DNA of 23,166 bases from an uncultured Muribaculaceae bacterium (GCA_910583675.1 CAJTYH010000040.1:1-23166); one strand, 5' to 3'; shown: positions 1-9,900, counted from the stretch's first letter. Numbers and translations: made by a program. Notes: generated by a model from the letters alone, not told the origin.

Positions 1-10
1 TCTTACTTCT

Positions 11-65
11 CGGCTCCTTTTTTGCGCCCATGGGCGCAAAAAAGGAGCCGGCATCCGCCGGCTCC
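11..65 (-). terminator. Intrinsic terminator of the mosaic secreted protein gene, nested with a 40-base palindrome
   Basis: On the minus strand, 65-44 reads as a 9-bp GC-rich stem (GGAGCCGGC / GCCGGCTCC) with a 4-base loop, followed directly by six T residues (43-38). This is a classic Rho-independent terminator, about 90 bases after the stop codon of the leftward gene that ends at 153. The 3' arm of this stem also belongs to a perfect 40-base palindrome at 11-50, centred on CCATGG, so the RNA could fold in two mutually exclusive ways. The palindrome also places a T6 run on the plus strand (18-23) after GGCTCC, so it may serve converging transcription from left of the window; that part is inference. 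Confidence 0.8.
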
Positions 66-152
66 CGAGCAAAGTAAGTAAACTTGTTTATTATTTAACG
101 AGTATCCTTACTGGATAAGATTGGTTTTCAAACTTTCATTACAAAGGAGTAA

Positions 153-2579
153 TCAGCGGATTACCACCTTTTCCACCTTGGAGCCTTGACGGCGGATGAA
201 GATGCCGGCCTCAGGAGCGGCAACGCGCACACCCTGGAGGTTGAAATACTCAACCGGAGCATCCATATCCTCGGCAGCTACGCCTTCCACGCCGGAAGAG
301 TAGTTTGTCCATGTAAGGTGCCAGATAGAGAGGCGATCCACATTCTTGTCGGTGCCTGTGAGGCAACCGTTGGTGATCACGATCTTGAAATCACCGACCT
401 TGTTGAACTCATGGCTGTAGCTGTAAGCAGTCTGCTTGGCGAGGTTTGTCTCTTCGAGCACGTCGGAAGCTACCTCGTTGCCGTCGGCATCCAGGATCTG
501 GATGTTGAGCTTCACCTGCTTGTCAGAGAATGCGAAACCGTAGTCGAAGGTAAGGGTACCAATACCATTGGTCAGCACGGGGGAGGTGAGCTTGCCGGGT
601 GCAGAAGCCTTACCGTTGAGAGTAGGAGCAAGAGTGTAGGGGTCGCCGATGAAAGCGAACTTGGGATTGTTGTCGGCAGCGCCCTCTTCGTTGCCGCTCA
701 GTATTGCCGAATTCTCGGCAGTCCAACCGGTGGCATTGGTATATGTGCCATATCTGTTATCGGCAGTGGCATTGTTGAAGCTGTCAAAGTCGCCCTTGTA
801 CTCGCCAGCCTCACGGATGGTATATTCTGCAGTAACCACTTCGCTGTCCTCTGCGCCTTCCTTGACGGCGATGGCCTTGATGGTCATGGCCTCGGAAACC
901 TCGATGGCTTCAGTGTAAAGCGTGGAGGCTGCGGTAGGCTCGGTTCCGTCAACGGTATAGTGGATCTCTGCACCCTCGGTAGTAGTGGAGATCACCACCT
1001 TAGTACCGGCGATCACTGCACCGGCACCCGGAGTGAACACGGGATTGGCTACACGCACAACCACTGTGCCACCCTCATCGGTAACTTCAATGGGATAAAC
1101 CTGGAGAGCGCCGTTGTAAACCGACACGATGCCGATGACGGTGAGGTTTTCACCAACTGCAGGATTAATGCCGAACTGGTCGTAGAGAGTTACGGTAGCA
1201 CCGTCCTGCTCTGCAGTGTAGTATTTCTCTTTCTCACCTGCAGCGATAGTAACACCGGTGAGCTTCACGTATGTTATGGCCATGTCGGTGGCAAGTTCCT
1301 CAACGGCTACCTCTTCCATCTGCACGTCGGCAGTGGTCGTGGATGCTGCAAAGTCGGCGGGAGAAGAGAGCTGTGCAGCACCGCTGTACTCACCATACTT
1401 TCCGGTGAAACCGGCAGGTATCACGTCACCCTTCTTGTATGTCTGGCCTACGTTGCCATATACGAGCAGCGAACCGGTGGCATCCTGCACGAACAGGCGA
1501 GATCCGCTCTGGTATACGGTGGTAACTGGATTGGCAAACTTGTATGTCACGTTTGCATCCTTGCCGTCAAGGAAAGCCTTGATGTTGGCAACCTCGGTGG
1601 GCTTTACTTCGGGAGCCTCAGTTGTTACGGTGCCCTCGCCGGTCAGCTTGAAGTTCTTTATCTCCCATGTGCCGGCCTTTGCATCGGTACTTGTGTAACG
1701 GAAGCCTATTTCAAACTGCTTACCGACAAACGAGGAAAGGTCTATATCACCGCTTGCAACAAAAGTCCAACCCATGGAAGTCGGGACATTGGGAACGGCA
1801 AGCGTCTGCCATTCGCCGCCTTTCACACGTGCAACCACTGCGGCCTCAACTTTGGCTGTCTCAACATCGGCAAAGAAATTCCATGCCTGTTCAAATGACA
1901 AGGCGATCTTCGTAGCCTTTGATGCGTCAAATACCGGAGACACCAAGATTGCCTCAGAAGCATAGTTGGTCTTGGTGCTGCTAATGTATGCAGAAGCCTT
2001 CATATAACCATAGGAAGAATCGTGCTTCCACACATAGGAAAGCTCTTCCGGCAGGGTGACATTATCAATCGTGAAGTCACCTTGACCGGCAGTCTTGTCG
2101 AAGGTAGCCTCGTAGAGGGCACCTTCAGCCGGAGGTGTCACCTCCCCGCCACCTTCGCCATAGGTGACGGTAATTTTTGTGATGTTTACTGTTGCTGAAA
2201 AAACAACGTCTACTTCCGTCGCAGGAGTACCAGCCCAATCAAGATTGGCGATCTTTCCTCCCTCAAACTTGATGCCAGTGATATTCTCGGCACAGGTAAA
2301 CTTGAGGCTCTGGCTCTTATAGCCACGGAGTTCAAGGGCATTCTTCGTGGTTCTCCAGATGCGTATCTTGTTAGTTGCGTCAGCAGGGAAAACAGCTTCC
2401 ATGGTCACTGCGCCTTCGGCGATCTTCTGGTTCGGGGTCAGATCCGTGCCTGTGCTGGCCTCAGTAGGAGATTCTATGCCATAGGCATTCTCCGCAGTGA
2501 AGTCAAACGTCACAGTCTCCGCATAGCCGAGGATGGCGCATGCACAGACAGCGAGCATCGAAAGTAAAAATTTCTTCAT
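153..2579 (-). CDS. Large mosaic secreted protein with chitobiase-type domain and conserved C-terminal tail
   Basis: Secreted 808-residue protein of unknown function. The ATG at 2579 gives a clean signal peptide (MKKFLLSMLAVCACAILGYA); an in-frame ATG 45 bases upstream would place 15 polar residues before it. Several beta-rich modules follow: an N-terminal module to about residue 145; a jelly-roll-like module at about 155-320; an OB-fold-like module at about 330-515 resembling DUF5689/DUF6359-type surface domains; a chitobiase/beta-hexosaminidase C-terminal-type domain at about 530-600, with the telltale IHYTVDGTEPT; and another beta-sandwich at about 605-765. The last 35 residues (YFNLQGVRV...GIFIRR...KVVIR) form a sorting-type tail also present in the protease at 14141-16135. 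No catalytic motif is visible. The modules suggest glycan or surface binding (inference). It lies downstream of the SusCDEF operon but has its own promoter candidate and follows a hairpin, so it may be a separate unit. Confidence 0.75.
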   Translation of the reverse strand: MKKFLLSMLAVCACAILGYAETVTFDFTAENAYGIESPTEASTGTDLTPNQKIAEGAVTMEAVFPADATNKIRIWRTTKNALELRGYKSQSLKFTCAENITGIKFEGGKIANLDWAGTPATEVDVVFSATVNITKITVTYGEGGGEVTPPAEGALYEATFDKTAGQGDFTIDNVTLPEELSYVWKHDSSYGYMKASAYISSTKTNYASEAILVSPVFDASKATKIALSFEQAWNFFADVETAKVEAAVVARVKGGEWQTLAVPNVPTSMGWTFVASGDIDLSSFVGKQFEIGFRYTSTDAKAGTWEIKNFKLTGEGTVTTEAPEVKPTEVANIKAFLDGKDANVTYKFANPVTTVYQSGSRLFVQDATGSLLVYGNVGQTYKKGDVIPAGFTGKYGEYSGAAQLSSPADFAASTTTADVQMEEVAVEELATDMAITYVKLTGVTIAAGEKEKYYTAEQDGATVTLYDQFGINPAVGENLTVIGIVSVYNGALQVYPIEVTDEGGTVVVRVANPVFTPGAGAVIAGTKVVISTTTEGAEIHYTVDGTEPTAASTLYTEAIEVSEAMTIKAIAVKEGAEDSEVVTAEYTIREAGEYKGDFDSFNNATADNRYGTYTNATGWTAENSAILSGNEEGAADNNPKFAFIGDPYTLAPTLNGKASAPGKLTSPVLTNGIGTLTFDYGFAFSDKQVKLNIQILDADGNEVASDVLEETNLAKQTAYSYSHEFNKVGDFKIVITNGCLTGTDKNVDRLSIWHLTWTNYSSGVEGVAAEDMDAPVEYFNLQGVRVAAPEAGIFIRRQGSKVEKVVIR

Positions 2580-2703
2580 AATGTATTGTTTATGGTTAAA
2601 TATAAAATTCATGCACCGTCGCATGGCGGCGATAAATAGCCAACAAAAGCTATCTGCTTAAAACTAAGCGTTTAAACCGTCACGCCGCTATTCGTTCACG
2701 ATG

Positions 2704-2733
2704 CTAAATTACATTTAATTTTTCAAAAACAAA
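2704..2733 (-). promoter_or_regulatory. Putative Bacteroidetes promoter for the mosaic secreted protein
   Basis: On the minus strand, TTTG (plus-strand 2730-2733) is followed after 18 bases by TAATTTAG (2704-2711). This matches the TTTG / TAnnTTTG consensus with one mismatch and a slightly short spacer. It would give a 5' leader of roughly 115 bases before the ATG at 2579. The leader contains small potential hairpins such as GCTTA-GTTT-TAAGC. Confidence 0.45.
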
Positions 2734-2802
2734 AGCGTTTGGGCGGGAAAAATTCACTCTGAAAAATCAAATATAAAAATCCCGTGCGCCATCCGACATC
2801 AA

Positions 2803-2837
2803 AGCGCCCGAAGTGCGGCAAAGGCACTCCGGGCGCT
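2803..2837 (-). terminator. Hairpin terminator at the end of the susCDEF operon
   Basis: A 14-position stem (AGCGCCCG.AGTGC paired with GCACT.CGGGCGCT, one G-U pair in the minus-strand RNA) with a 7-base loop lies 26 bases past the susF stop codon. It is followed on the minus strand only by a short TTT, so termination may be partial. Confidence 0.6.
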
Positions 2838-2863
2838 CGGATATTTGGATGCTATCTCAGCGA

Positions 2864-4309
2864 TCAGAGAGGCTGAACGTCAACCTTAGGATAGTTCCCC
2901 GAGAAATCCACAGTCACATTGAACATGCCGACACCGGTATTGAAATTGCCACCGTCAAACGTCGGTTCATTGGGATCGCCACCATAGTTGAAGTCCCAGT
3001 TGTCGTTCATGCGGATCTTCCAACCGGTCTTCCCCTCAGGGATGGTTATCTGGCCAGTCCATGTCTTGAAATCGGCGCTTGGGGTAAAGTTGACCTGCGA
3101 GCCCCAGTCCGTGAAGTCGCCTATTGCTCCCACCGAGGTGACAGGGGTAAGCTCATAGGTAAGGAGAGCCAGATCAAGCTTAGCCCAATAGAGGCTGAGA
3201 TCGCCAACCTGAATGTTTCCTCCCGGCTGCGAAAGGATGCCGGCAATGTCGCAAGATCCATAGGTGATATTATCGTCCCAGGAGAGACCGGCGCAGAATT
3301 TGCCTCCTCCACTCATTATCACCGCGCCTGAATAGAGGTACTTGCCACGGACGCAACGGATCCACTGCGATGCCCCCTGATTCCATCCGTTCGCATCATT
3401 GGGATTGCTGAGGAAATCGTTGTAGACATACTTTGCTATGGAATAGGTATTGGCGGCCATGTCAAGGGTTATGCGGTAAGTGCCACCCTCGGTTATATGC
3501 CCGGCACCGGCCTTGCTGTTCACCAGATTGCCTATCAGATTTTCGTCACCGTTTTCGGCAGGCCCCCAGGCGGTCTCGTCGCTTCCTGCCTCAAGAGCTG
3601 ACTGGGGTATGATCTTCCACCATGTGCCACCTTCCGGGACATCCAGTATCATGGCGAACACGGCATCATCAGCGACATCCTTGTCGGAATGGAGGAACTT
3701 ATAGTCCTTCAGGGCTTCCTCGCTTACCTTCCACCCGTTGACATCACCATAGAAGTAGTAAGCGCTTTCTACCGAGATCGGATAATTGAAACAGGTTTCC
3801 TTTACAGTGCCCTCAACCATATAATGGTCGGCATCACCGATGCGGTACTGGCCACCCTTGTAATTCACATAACCGGCCACGCGATAGTAGACCGTCTTTT
3901 CAGAGGCGCCTTTTCCGAAGATCGCCACGTGCGCTTCGTTCCATGCCACTCCGGATGCATATCCGATGCCGTCGGTCACAGTGACGGGCACTTCGGCAGA
4001 CTTCTCGTATGAGGCATTGTTGCCCAGCTTGACCACGGCGCTTAAGGTCGCACCGGCGGGAAACGCATCCGTCTCCTTGAAAGAGAGCACGGACATCGTG
4101 GGCACGAACTCCTCCTCCGGAGTGTTATAGGTCTCAAGTGCCAACACCTTGTCTTGGGCGAGCACACCGCTCTTCTCACAGGTCACCTGCGAAGTCTCGA
4201 ACATGGGAGGTTGGGGGTTGGACTGCACCGGAGCCGCCTCGGGGGCTTCATCGCAAGCCACGAACCCCATTGCAAGCGCTCCAAGCAGCAATATGCTGTA
4301 TCTGTTCAT
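2864..4309 (-). CDS. susF: SusF-like surface starch-binding lipoprotein
   Basis: A 481-residue outer-membrane lipoprotein expected to bind maltooligosaccharide or starch at the cell surface. The signal peptide ends in a lipobox with Cys19, followed by acidic residues (CDEAPE), the pattern associated with export of Bacteroidetes lipoproteins to the outer leaflet. An Ig-like N-terminal region (about 25-125) precedes what look like three starch-binding modules. Two have clear aromatic signatures: YFYGDVNGW at about 185-193 and GAIGDFTDWG at about 395. A middle module begins near NDANGW. The length is close to that of B. thetaiotaomicron SusF (about 485 residues, from memory). It is the fourth gene of the leftward operon, 25 bases after susE. 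A SusE/SusF paralogue with another glucan ligand is the main alternative. Confidence 0.82.
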   Translation of the reverse strand: MNRYSILLLGALAMGFVACDEAPEAAPVQSNPQPPMFETSQVTCEKSGVLAQDKVLALETYNTPEEEFVPTMSVLSFKETDAFPAGATLSAVVKLGNNASYEKSAEVPVTVTDGIGYASGVAWNEAHVAIFGKGASEKTVYYRVAGYVNYKGGQYRIGDADHYMVEGTVKETCFNYPISVESAYYFYGDVNGWKVSEEALKDYKFLHSDKDVADDAVFAMILDVPEGGTWWKIIPQSALEAGSDETAWGPAENGDENLIGNLVNSKAGAGHITEGGTYRITLDMAANTYSIAKYVYNDFLSNPNDANGWNQGASQWIRCVRGKYLYSGAVIMSGGGKFCAGLSWDDNITYGSCDIAGILSQPGGNIQVGDLSLYWAKLDLALLTYELTPVTSVGAIGDFTDWGSQVNFTPSADFKTWTGQITIPEGKTGWKIRMNDNWDFNYGGDPNEPTFDGGNFNTGVGMFNVTVDFSGNYPKVDVQPL

Positions 4310-4334
4310 TTTTTCAGAATTAAGAAGTTACTTA

Positions 4335-5207
4335 TCAGTTGGCTGGAGTGAGAAGGATCTTATATATGCCCTCGCTCAAAGTTACCGTAAGGTCGCCATG
4401 GAAATCCTCTTTGACATTGAGGTTGCCGGAAGAGCCGGCGTTTGAAAGGGTAAGGGGCACACCCGGAGTAACAGTGCCTTCGGTACCCGCGCCGAGGTTC
4501 GTGTCACCCCAGTTCGCATCGGCAACCTTGAAGCCCTGCGTAGATAGGATGGTGATATTCTTGATAGTCCAGCTGTCTTCGGCCTCACCGGTAACAAGCT
4601 GCCAAGCTCCCGGTGTCTCGGCATCAGGACCGGCCTCTGCGCCCCAGCCGTTCATGTCACCACGCACATAGAGGTTTACAGGCACCCCGGAAACCCAGAT
4701 GGCAAGATAGTCGGCCGATATGGCATCGAAACTTACAGGATTGGAAATGAACTCGGTGCCTTTCTCAAGCTGCGGAATGAAAGCCCTCAGTCGCATGTAT
4801 ACTTTCTGATAAGGGAGAGGCAGGTCGGCCTCGGACTTCACCCCGGAAACGGTCTCAAGGGCTGCAGCCACATCGGAATATACCGGATTTATCTCCTTGC
4901 AATTGTAAAAACGTTGTTTTATCTCGACAAAATTGCTGAAATCCTCAGTGATCGCCAACTGCACTACATATGCTGCAGCCGCGGCATATCCGAAGTCGGG
5001 CTGGGAACATGTGAGATTGAAATTCGATGTGCCGTTGTCACGGGTGATCATCACCGAGGTAGCCTGCATGGCAGGCTCGTTGAGAAAGTCGGCCTTCACC
5101 TGTCCCTCGTGAGTGGCAAGCACGGGATTGTCATCCCATGTCTCGTTGCAGGAGGTGAATCCGAGCGCAGCCACCATTGCGGCTATTGCTAACGATATCT
5201 TTTTCAT
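4335..5207 (-). CDS. susE: SusE-like surface glycan-binding lipoprotein, short form
   Basis: A 290-residue lipoprotein. The signal peptide ends GFTSC with Cys20 as the lipidation site, followed by NETWDD, again an acidic surface-export pattern. The N-terminal SusE-type region (about 22-165) binds no sugar in known SusE proteins and acts as a spacer. One starch-binding module follows (about 172-290), with the aromatic signature NLYVRGDMNGWG. B. thetaiotaomicron SusE has two such modules and about 387 residues (from memory), so this copy appears to have lost one. It sits 21 bases after susD and 25 bases before susF, consistent with one polycistronic mRNA. The ligand is inferred from family and neighbours, not shown by sequence alone. 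Confidence 0.8.
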   Translation of the reverse strand: MKKISLAIAAMVAALGFTSCNETWDDNPVLATHEGQVKADFLNEPAMQATSVMITRDNGTSNFNLTCSQPDFGYAAAAAYVVQLAITEDFSNFVEIKQRFYNCKEINPVYSDVAAALETVSGVKSEADLPLPYQKVYMRLRAFIPQLEKGTEFISNPVSFDAISADYLAIWVSGVPVNLYVRGDMNGWGAEAGPDAETPGAWQLVTGEAEDSWTIKNITILSTQGFKVADANWGDTNLGAGTEGTVTPGVPLTLSNAGSSGNLNVKEDFHGDLTVTLSEGIYKILLTPAN

Positions 5208-5228
5208 TTTTCTATGTCTTCTTGAGTA

Positions 5229-6911
5229 TTAATAGCCAGGGTTCTGCTTGAAATCGGGCTGTGCCGCAAGCACGGCGTTGGGTATCGGGAAGAGATCGAA
5301 GTGGTCAGGAATGCGGGTCCCTTCCTTGTCGTCGGTGCTACCTTTGAACTGCCATACGGTCTGAGTGGGGCCGGTGAACATGCCGTTGCGCACGAGGTCT
5401 GTACGGCGTGTCATCTCGTAATAAAGTTCGCGTGCACGCTCGTCCATCAGATTCTGGCGCGTGAGGTCTTCAGCCCCGAAAGGATAGCTGCCGGCACGCT
5501 CACGCACGTAGTTGATATAGTCAAGCGCGGTACCCTGATCGCCCGTCTTGCCGTTGATATAGCACTCCGTATACATCAGGTATACATCGGCCAGACGGAT
5601 GATGGGCATGTCGGTAGAGGCAAAGTCCGTGTTGATTGACGAGAAGCCATTGGCATCGACCTTGAATGTGCCATCGTTGGCGTCGCTCTTGCGCAGACCG
5701 GTGAATTTGACCATGGCATTGCCGCCACAGGTCTTCCAGTTGCCGGTGAAGCCCTTGAACTCATCAGAATAATCCTCTGCGTCATACTCCTTGCCGTCAA
5801 CCGTTATGGCAGGATATATGCCTTTCATCCAGAGCGAGCAACGCACGTCGTTGGACAATCCATAGAATTTCTCGGCCATCTGCCTTGGAGCGCGGAAACA
5901 GCTCCATGGAGCCGATGTGCCGTATTTTGCATTTGACATGTAATAGCAGTCGGCACCCACCGAACTGTTGATCAGGAACGTTGATCCGCCATAGCTTTGA
6001 ACCATCTGGTCGTCATATGATATACCGAATAGGATCTCGTTCTCTGCCTTGTTCCCGCCACCGGGCATATACTCCTTGTTGTCGCGGCAGAAGAGATAGA
6101 GATAATGTTCGGCAAGACCCGAGCCTTGGAATCCCCCGCCCATATGGCGGCGGATAATGTTCTGGCAACGCTCCTGGCAGTCTGCCCAACGAGCCTTGCC
6201 GGAGAACACCTCGGCATTGAGATACAGGCGGGCAAGAAGAGCTTCCGCACCGTCAAGGCCGACACGGCCGTAAACCGGCGTTTCCGCAATGAGGCGGTTG
6301 TCCACCACGTCCTTAAGTTCGCTTTCAATGAAGCTGAACCCTTCCGCACGTGAAATCTGCTTGGGAGCCTCACCGATTGCGGCTTCCTCGGTGATGAATG
6401 AAGTCTGACCGAACATGTCGATCATGTTATAGTAGGAATAAGCGCGGAGCACGCGTGCCTCGGCACGCATCTCAAGAGTCTCCGCATCCGTGTCGTCAGC
6501 CGTATTGGAGAGGAACTGATTGCAGAGTGCTATATGACCTAGGAAACGATAATAGGCACCCATGAGGATGGAGTTTTCAGAACCCCATGTGTTTACGACG
6601 AGATCAGGAATTCCTGGGTCGCTCCATACGAATATGAGTTCGTCGGTAGGATACTCATTGAGCATCACGGTACAGCGGAGGTATGCCGACGTACCGGCAT
6701 CCAGACCTTCAACGTATGAGTCGCCGGCACCTTTTATACCGGATACGGCAATGCCGGTGTAGCACATGGCTATCGTATTCGCCTTGAAATTGGGGTCGTC
6801 CGGATTAACCAGGTTGGGGTCGTTCGGCTGTATGTCGAGGTCGCCCACACAGGAACTCATCCCCATCATGAGGGCAGCCCCACCCAGCAGTAGATATTTC
6901 TTTATATTCAT
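5229..6911 (-). CDS. susD: SusD/RagB family starch-binding lipoprotein
   Basis: A 560-residue lipoprotein that forms the lid of the SusC transporter and captures glycan at the surface. The signal peptide ends MSSC (Cys21), followed by the SusD-like start VGDLDIQPNDP. The helical TPR-like SusD core and the C-terminal RTDLVRNGMFT, FPIPNA and QNPGY segments are present. Set from memory against B. thetaiotaomicron SusD, whose starch site uses W98, Y296 and W320, this protein keeps W96 (in PTDELIFVW), Y307 (SYGGSTFL) and W336 (APWSCF). The position of N101 is not conserved. This supports an alpha-glucan or maltooligosaccharide ligand better than a generic SusD assignment would. It lies 38 bases after susC and 21 before susE. 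Confidence 0.9.
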   Translation of the reverse strand: MNIKKYLLLGGAALMMGMSSCVGDLDIQPNDPNLVNPDDPNFKANTIAMCYTGIAVSGIKGAGDSYVEGLDAGTSAYLRCTVMLNEYPTDELIFVWSDPGIPDLVVNTWGSENSILMGAYYRFLGHIALCNQFLSNTADDTDAETLEMRAEARVLRAYSYYNMIDMFGQTSFITEEAAIGEAPKQISRAEGFSFIESELKDVVDNRLIAETPVYGRVGLDGAEALLARLYLNAEVFSGKARWADCQERCQNIIRRHMGGGFQGSGLAEHYLYLFCRDNKEYMPGGGNKAENEILFGISYDDQMVQSYGGSTFLINSSVGADCYYMSNAKYGTSAPWSCFRAPRQMAEKFYGLSNDVRCSLWMKGIYPAITVDGKEYDAEDYSDEFKGFTGNWKTCGGNAMVKFTGLRKSDANDGTFKVDANGFSSINTDFASTDMPIIRLADVYLMYTECYINGKTGDQGTALDYINYVRERAGSYPFGAEDLTRQNLMDERARELYYEMTRRTDLVRNGMFTGPTQTVWQFKGSTDDKEGTRIPDHFDLFPIPNAVLAAQPDFKQNPGY

Positions 6912-6949
6912 TTCGGATAATTCAATTTTGTATTTTCAACCTTGGGGTA

Positions 6950-9900
6950 TTAGAAATTGGCGACAATGCCGACAGACCATGTCGTGGCACGGGGATAGAT
7001 ATTGCCGTCCACGCCGTTCGCCTTGCCATCCTTGTCAGCCACTTCCGGATCCAAGCCCTTGTACTTGGTGATCACGAAAGGATTCTGCACGCCGGCAAAG
7101 AGACGCAGATTGAGCTTGTTGTCAATGAGATTGTCCCAGGTATAACCGAGGGTAATGTTGTCGCAACGGAGGAAAGAGGCATTCCGAACCCAGTAGTCGG
7201 AGAGGTTCTCGTTTGCCGAGAAGTATACATCGGACTCGAAAAGGTTGTTGAGACCGTTTCGGAAGATGCCGTCAGTGGCCGTGCCACCTCGGATTGCGGA
7301 AGCATACACATAGTTGCCGAGCGAGGAACGGAGGTTGAATCCGAAATCCCACTGCTTGTAACGGAACTGCGAGCCGAATGTCATGGTCACCTTTGGCAGG
7401 GCAGAATGATTGATCACGCGGTCGTTGCCGTCGATCACGCCGTTGCCGTCCTGATCCACGTAGCATCCCTCGATGGGGTCACCGTTCTCGTCATATACCT
7501 GCTGATAGAGATTGAACGAATAGAGCGGATGTCCCTCTGCCATGATCTGGCAGTTGCCGCCTGTGCCACCGAAACCGCCGCCGGTCTCGAAATACAGCCC
7601 GTGCAGGTCGGTGATCTCATTGTGGTTCCACCCTACGTTGTAGGAAAGCGTCCATGTGAAATCGTTGGTGACCACAGGCTTTGCCACGATGCTGAATTCC
7701 ACGCCATAGTTGCGCATGGAGCCGATGTTCTGCGGCAGACGGCTTACAGTGGATGATCCCGCAGGCACCTCCACGGTGGAGAGAAGATCGGTAGTGTTGC
7801 GCAGATATGCCTCGATGCTACCTGTGATGCGGTTGTTCAGGAAACCATAGTCAAGTCCCGCATTCCATGTAGTAGTCGTCTCCCATGTGAGATCCTTGTT
7901 GAAACCGTTGGGGAAGTAAGGCGTGAGCCATCCTCCGTTAAGGCCGCCGGGATAATATGATCCGGGCTGCGAAACCGTATAGGTCGGGAGGTAGTTATTT
8001 GTAGTGCCCACATCCTGCTGACCGGTCTGACCCCAGCCGAGACGCAGCTTGAGGTCGGAAAGCACCGAAGCGGCACCTTGCATCCATGCCTCGTCGTTGA
8101 TCTTCCATCCGAGGGCTACTGCGGGGAACACTCCCCAGCGGTTATCCTTGGAGAAGCGCGATGTCGCATCGCCGCGCAGCGTGAATGTAAGGAGATAACG
8201 CTCCATGAACGTATAGTTGATACGTCCGAAGAACGAAAGGAGCTGCAGGTGGTTGCGCCAGTGATAGTTGCCATCGGGATCGTTGGGGTCTACCTTGAAC
8301 ACGTTGCCCACCTGGTCTGCCGTAGCCGGGTTCCAGTTGAGGATTATCCCGTCGGGGGTCACCTGATATGGAAGCAGTCCCATGGTAGTGGCCACGCCGG
8401 TTTCGGAATCGGCACCCTGTTTGTGGCCGTTGGCCGAGAAGCGCTGCCATGAGTAACCGGCTGTCACATCGAGGTTAGAACGGATTTTCTCGAAGTCCTT
8501 GCGATAGTTTAGATAGAAGTCCAGAAGCGTGTTGGAACGGAAAGCATACTCATGGCTGCTTGTGGCACCACCATATTTAGAGTGGTCTTTCCACGCCATG
8601 TGGGAGTTTGCCTCTATGTCATAGAAATTGTTGGACTTGCTTACATCGTAACCGAGGTTGAGATTCGCGTGAAGCTCGGGGAGGAAATGGAAAGAATAGT
8701 CCAGCTGCAGGTTACCGTTGCTGCGATACACGTTGGCATAGTTGTCTGTCTGGTTGAGAGTGGCGACAGGATTGTAGTTGCCATCATTTAGCAGGGCTAT
8801 GTTCTGGCCGTCGTTAGAGTAGGGTTCGGTATAACCGTTGAACAGATATTGCATCCCCGCAGTACCTCCTGCGATAGGTATGTTGCTCATCACTGGAGCG
8901 GTGGGATCATAGGCCACGGCCTGCCCGATGGCATCGGTGCTGGCAAACTGGTTGCGCACGTAATAACCCTTCACATTGGCATTCACGCTCAGATGGTCGT
9001 CAAAGAACTTGGGCGTGAGGTTGAAACCGGCAGTCACACGATCCATGCTGGATGTCTTGAGGATACCGTTGGAGTTGGTATAGGTCACAGACACACGATA
9101 AGGTAGGATGCCGGCCGTTCCACCCACACTGAGGGCATAGTCGGAACTTACAGAGGTGCGGTATATCTCATCCTGCCAGTCGGTGTTGGCATTGCCAAGC
9201 GCACGGTATGCCGCACTCTCTACACCGAAACGGGGATCATTGGCGATGAAATTACGGAACCCGTCGGCATCAAGCACCTTCTGGAGCTTGCGTGCGTGGT
9301 CTACGTAAAGATTCGCGGAAAAATTCACCTGAGGCTTTCCCTTGGTGCCTTTCTTTGTCGTGATGATGATCACACCGTTTGAAGCGCGCGAACCGTAGAT
9401 GGCGGTTGCCGAGGCATCCTTGAGCACTGTCATGCTCTCTATGTTTTCGGGAGATATCATGGCAAGGGGATTGCTCATACCCAGCACTCCGTCGTTGCTC
9501 AGGGGCACTCCGTCGACCACGATTAGGGGGTCGGACTTTCCGGATAGGGATGCCTCGCCACGGATGCGTATGTTGGCGTTGCCTTCAGGGCCGCCGGCCT
9601 TTGTCACTACCACGCCCGGGGTCTGACCCACGAGCATGTCCTGGACGGAGGTTGCCAGACCGGCTTCCACTTCGTCGGGCTTGATGACAGCCACTGAACC
9701 GGTGGCATCCGATTTCTTCACCACACCGTAGCCGATGGCCACGACTTCATTGAGCATCACGGAACTCTCCTGCATCGTGACATTGATGGTGGAGCGCCCC
9801 TCTACGGGCACTTTCTGGGCATCATATCCCACGTAGGAGAACACGAGCGTACCGTTGGAGGGCGCATTGATGGTGTAGTTGCCGTCAATGTCCGTTGCGG

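Noticed and set aside
186..1898. 570-codon open frame on the plus strand
   Set aside because: It lies wholly antisense to the mosaic secreted protein gene. Its product is low in recognisable motifs and rich in Cys/His/Gly, as expected for a shadow frame; the minus-strand frame has a signal peptide and known domains.
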